Shown in pieces: positions 63,278 through 64,000 of a stretch of DNA of 64,000 bases. The notes beneath the pieces were generated by a model, which made no database searches, had not been told where the DNA came from, and saw only the letters and a program-made list of their open reading frames with translations. Positions within the stretch are counted from its first letter, which is position 1, and the number at the start of each line of letters is the position of its first letter. Both the position numbers and the translations under genes were made by a program. This DNA comes from Bacillus sp. M6-12 (GTDB taxonomy: Bacteria > Bacillota > Bacilli > Bacillales > DSM-1321), in the NCBI RefSeq assembly GCF_002860285.1, contig NZ_PGVF01000031.1, forward strand, positions 108,691 to 172,690. The letters run 5' to 3'.

Positions 63278-63315
63278 AAAAAAGACTGCATACAAAATGT
63301 ATACAGTCTTTTTTA
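63278..63315 (-). terminator. Terminator of the tRNA cluster
   Basis: AAAAAAGACTG-CATAC pairs with GTATACAGTCTTTTTT, allowing a one-base bulge, downstream of tRNA-Glu on the minus strand. Confidence 0.88.
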
Positions 63316-63319
63316 ATAA

Positions 63320-63391
63320 TGACCCCTACGGGATTCGAACCCGTGTTACCGCCGTGAAAGGGCGGTGTCTTAACCGCTTGACCAAGGGGCC
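63320..63391 (-). tRNA. tRNA-Glu (TTC)
   Basis: The minus strand folds to a cloverleaf with acceptor GGCCCCT/AGGGGTC, anticodon loop CTTTCAC and T-loop GGTTCGAATCC. CCA is not encoded. Confidence 0.95.
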
Positions 63392-63394
63392 ATA

Positions 63395-63485
63395 TGGCGG
63401 AGAAGGAGGGATTTGAACCCTCGCGCCGGTTACCCGACCTACACCCTTAGCAGGGGCGCCTCTTCAGCCTCTTGAGTACTTCCCC
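63395..63485 (-). tRNA. tRNA-Ser (GCT)
   Basis: Acceptor GGGGAAG/CTTCTCC, anticodon loop with GCT, and the long variable arm of serine tRNAs. CCA is encoded. Confidence 0.95.
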
Positions 63486-63488
63486 ATA

Positions 63489-63563
63489 TGGCTCCGCAGG
63501 TAGGACTCGAACCTACGACCGTTCGGTTAACAGCCGAATGCTCTACCACTGAGCTACTGCGGA
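63489..63563 (-). tRNA. tRNA-Asn (GTT)
   Basis: Acceptor TCCGCAG/CTGCGGA, D-arm GCTCAGTGGTAGAGC, anticodon GTT, T-arm GTAGGTTCGAGTCCTAC, CCA encoded. A duplicate of its 5' part lies at 63683-63712. Confidence 0.96.
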
Positions 63564-63682
63564 ACAATAATATAACTTCCTAAACATCTTTTAGCATAGC
63601 CGAATGTCCTCATCTCGGTATGCAAAATCAAGATGCGGCTCGATGAGTACAACTCGTAGCAAATCATGGAGGATTCGCTCGT

Positions 63683-63712
63683 TGCTCTACCACTGAGCTA
63701 CTGCGGAACAAT
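63683..63712 (-). pseudogene. Duplicated 5' fragment of tRNA-Asn
   Basis: The 30 bases match 63539-63568 exactly and cover the acceptor 5' strand and D-arm of tRNA-Asn plus 5 flanking bases. Beyond the fragment the sequence diverges, and no anticodon or T-arm follows. It should not yield a functional tRNA. Confidence 0.85.
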
Positions 63713-63718
63713 TGGATA

Positions 63719-63795
<77 letters not shown>

Positions 63796-63800
63796 ATAAT

Positions 63801-63874
63801 TGGAGCGGGTGATGGGAATCGAACCCACGACATCAGCTTGGAAGGCTGAGGTTTTACCATTAAACTACACCCGC
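63801..63874 (-). tRNA. tRNA-Gly (TCC)
   Basis: Acceptor GCGGGTG/CACCCGC, anticodon TCC, T-arm GGTTCGATTCC, CCA encoded. Confidence 0.95.
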
Positions 63875-63886
63875 ATAAAGATATAA

Positions 63887-63963
63887 TGGGGCGACTGATG
63901 GGAATCGAACCCACGAATGTCGGAACCACAATCCGATGCGTTAACCACTTCGCCACAATCGCC
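63887..63963 (-). tRNA. tRNA-His (GTG)
   Basis: Acceptor GCGATTG/CAGTCGC with an encoded G at -1 opposite discriminator C, anticodon GTG, CCA encoded. Confidence 0.95.
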
Positions 63964-63981
63964 AAACATGCTAATATTAAA

Positions 63982-64000
63982 TGGTGGCTTGGGACGGAAT
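63982..64000 (-). tRNA. tRNA-Phe, 3' end only (window edge)
   Basis: The minus strand gives ATTCCGTCCCAAGCCACCA, the T-arm edge, acceptor 3' strand and CCA of a tRNA. The order Phe-His-Gly-Ile-Asn-Ser-Glu equals the end of B. subtilis trnB, which supports Phe. Confidence 0.7.

Noticed and set aside
63600..63682. Possible extra tRNA gene between Asn and Ile
   Set aside because: Only the 5' part of tRNA-Asn is present; no anticodon stem or T-arm can be formed from the rest.

Overview
The window looks like chromosomal DNA of an endospore-forming Bacillaceae, probably a Cytobacillus/Mesobacillus-type relative of Bacillus subtilis. Reasons: strong conservation of the B. subtilis 'yt' region gene order (ytzE, ytzG, murJ/ytgP, ytfP, leuS, ytqAB, ytpAB, metK/pckA, ytmAB, ytlACD, ytkD, dps, luxS, yidD, men, yteA, glg), Bacillus-type strong ribosome-binding sites, T-box and S-box leaders, sporulation genes (cse60, yteA, a relic of an alpha/beta SASP gene), and a tRNA cluster in the same order as the end of B. 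subtilis trnB. Species identity is inference.

Layout. 1-9.9 kb is the accessory part: a 2119-residue S-layer-anchored repeat protein, an overlapping pair of unknown genes, a nuclease gene broken by two frameshifts and followed directly by the severed tail of a spore SASP gene, an unknown gene, and an arsR-AHSA1 pair whose second gene carries a frameshift. 9.9-29 kb carries an M48 peptidase with ankyrin repeats, RNA modification (ytzG), lipid II flipping (murJ), leuS under a T-box, a cupredoxin, an MFS transporter, ytqAB, ytpAB, ytoA and metK under a SAM-I riboswitch. A gene-free kilobase at 21.7-22.76 kb holds dispersed repeats.

29-46 kb: pckA with a candidate CcpN operator, ytmAB, the ytlACD ABC importer, ytkD, a LacI-type regulator, dps, the microprotein ytzI, luxS, yidD, an orphan znuA behind two Zur boxes, and the C4-dicarboxylate sensing set dctB/dctS-dctR, followed by a 47-residue unrecognised small ORF.

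46-54 kb: the menaquinone genes menF-D-H-B-E (minus strand) divergent from menA; menC is not present. 54.9-62.9 kb: the complete glycogen operon glgBCDAP. 63.3-64 kb: minus-strand tRNA genes Phe(partial)-His-Gly-Ile-Asn-Ser-Glu, with a duplicated half of tRNA-Asn between Ile and Asn.

Most of the window is ordinary conserved core. The most unusual material is the cluster of indel-broken genes and the relic SASP tail at 7.6-9.5 kb, the probable leaderless arsR, two families of dispersed repeats with internally deleted derivatives, the terminator folded into the end of ytkD, and the paired Zur boxes at an orphan zinc-binding lipoprotein. No CRISPR array, prophage or insertion sequence was seen. 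I did not find a convincing new multi-gene system; the closest candidates are the unknown gene pair at 6.6-7.4 kb and the small ORF at 45.6 kb.
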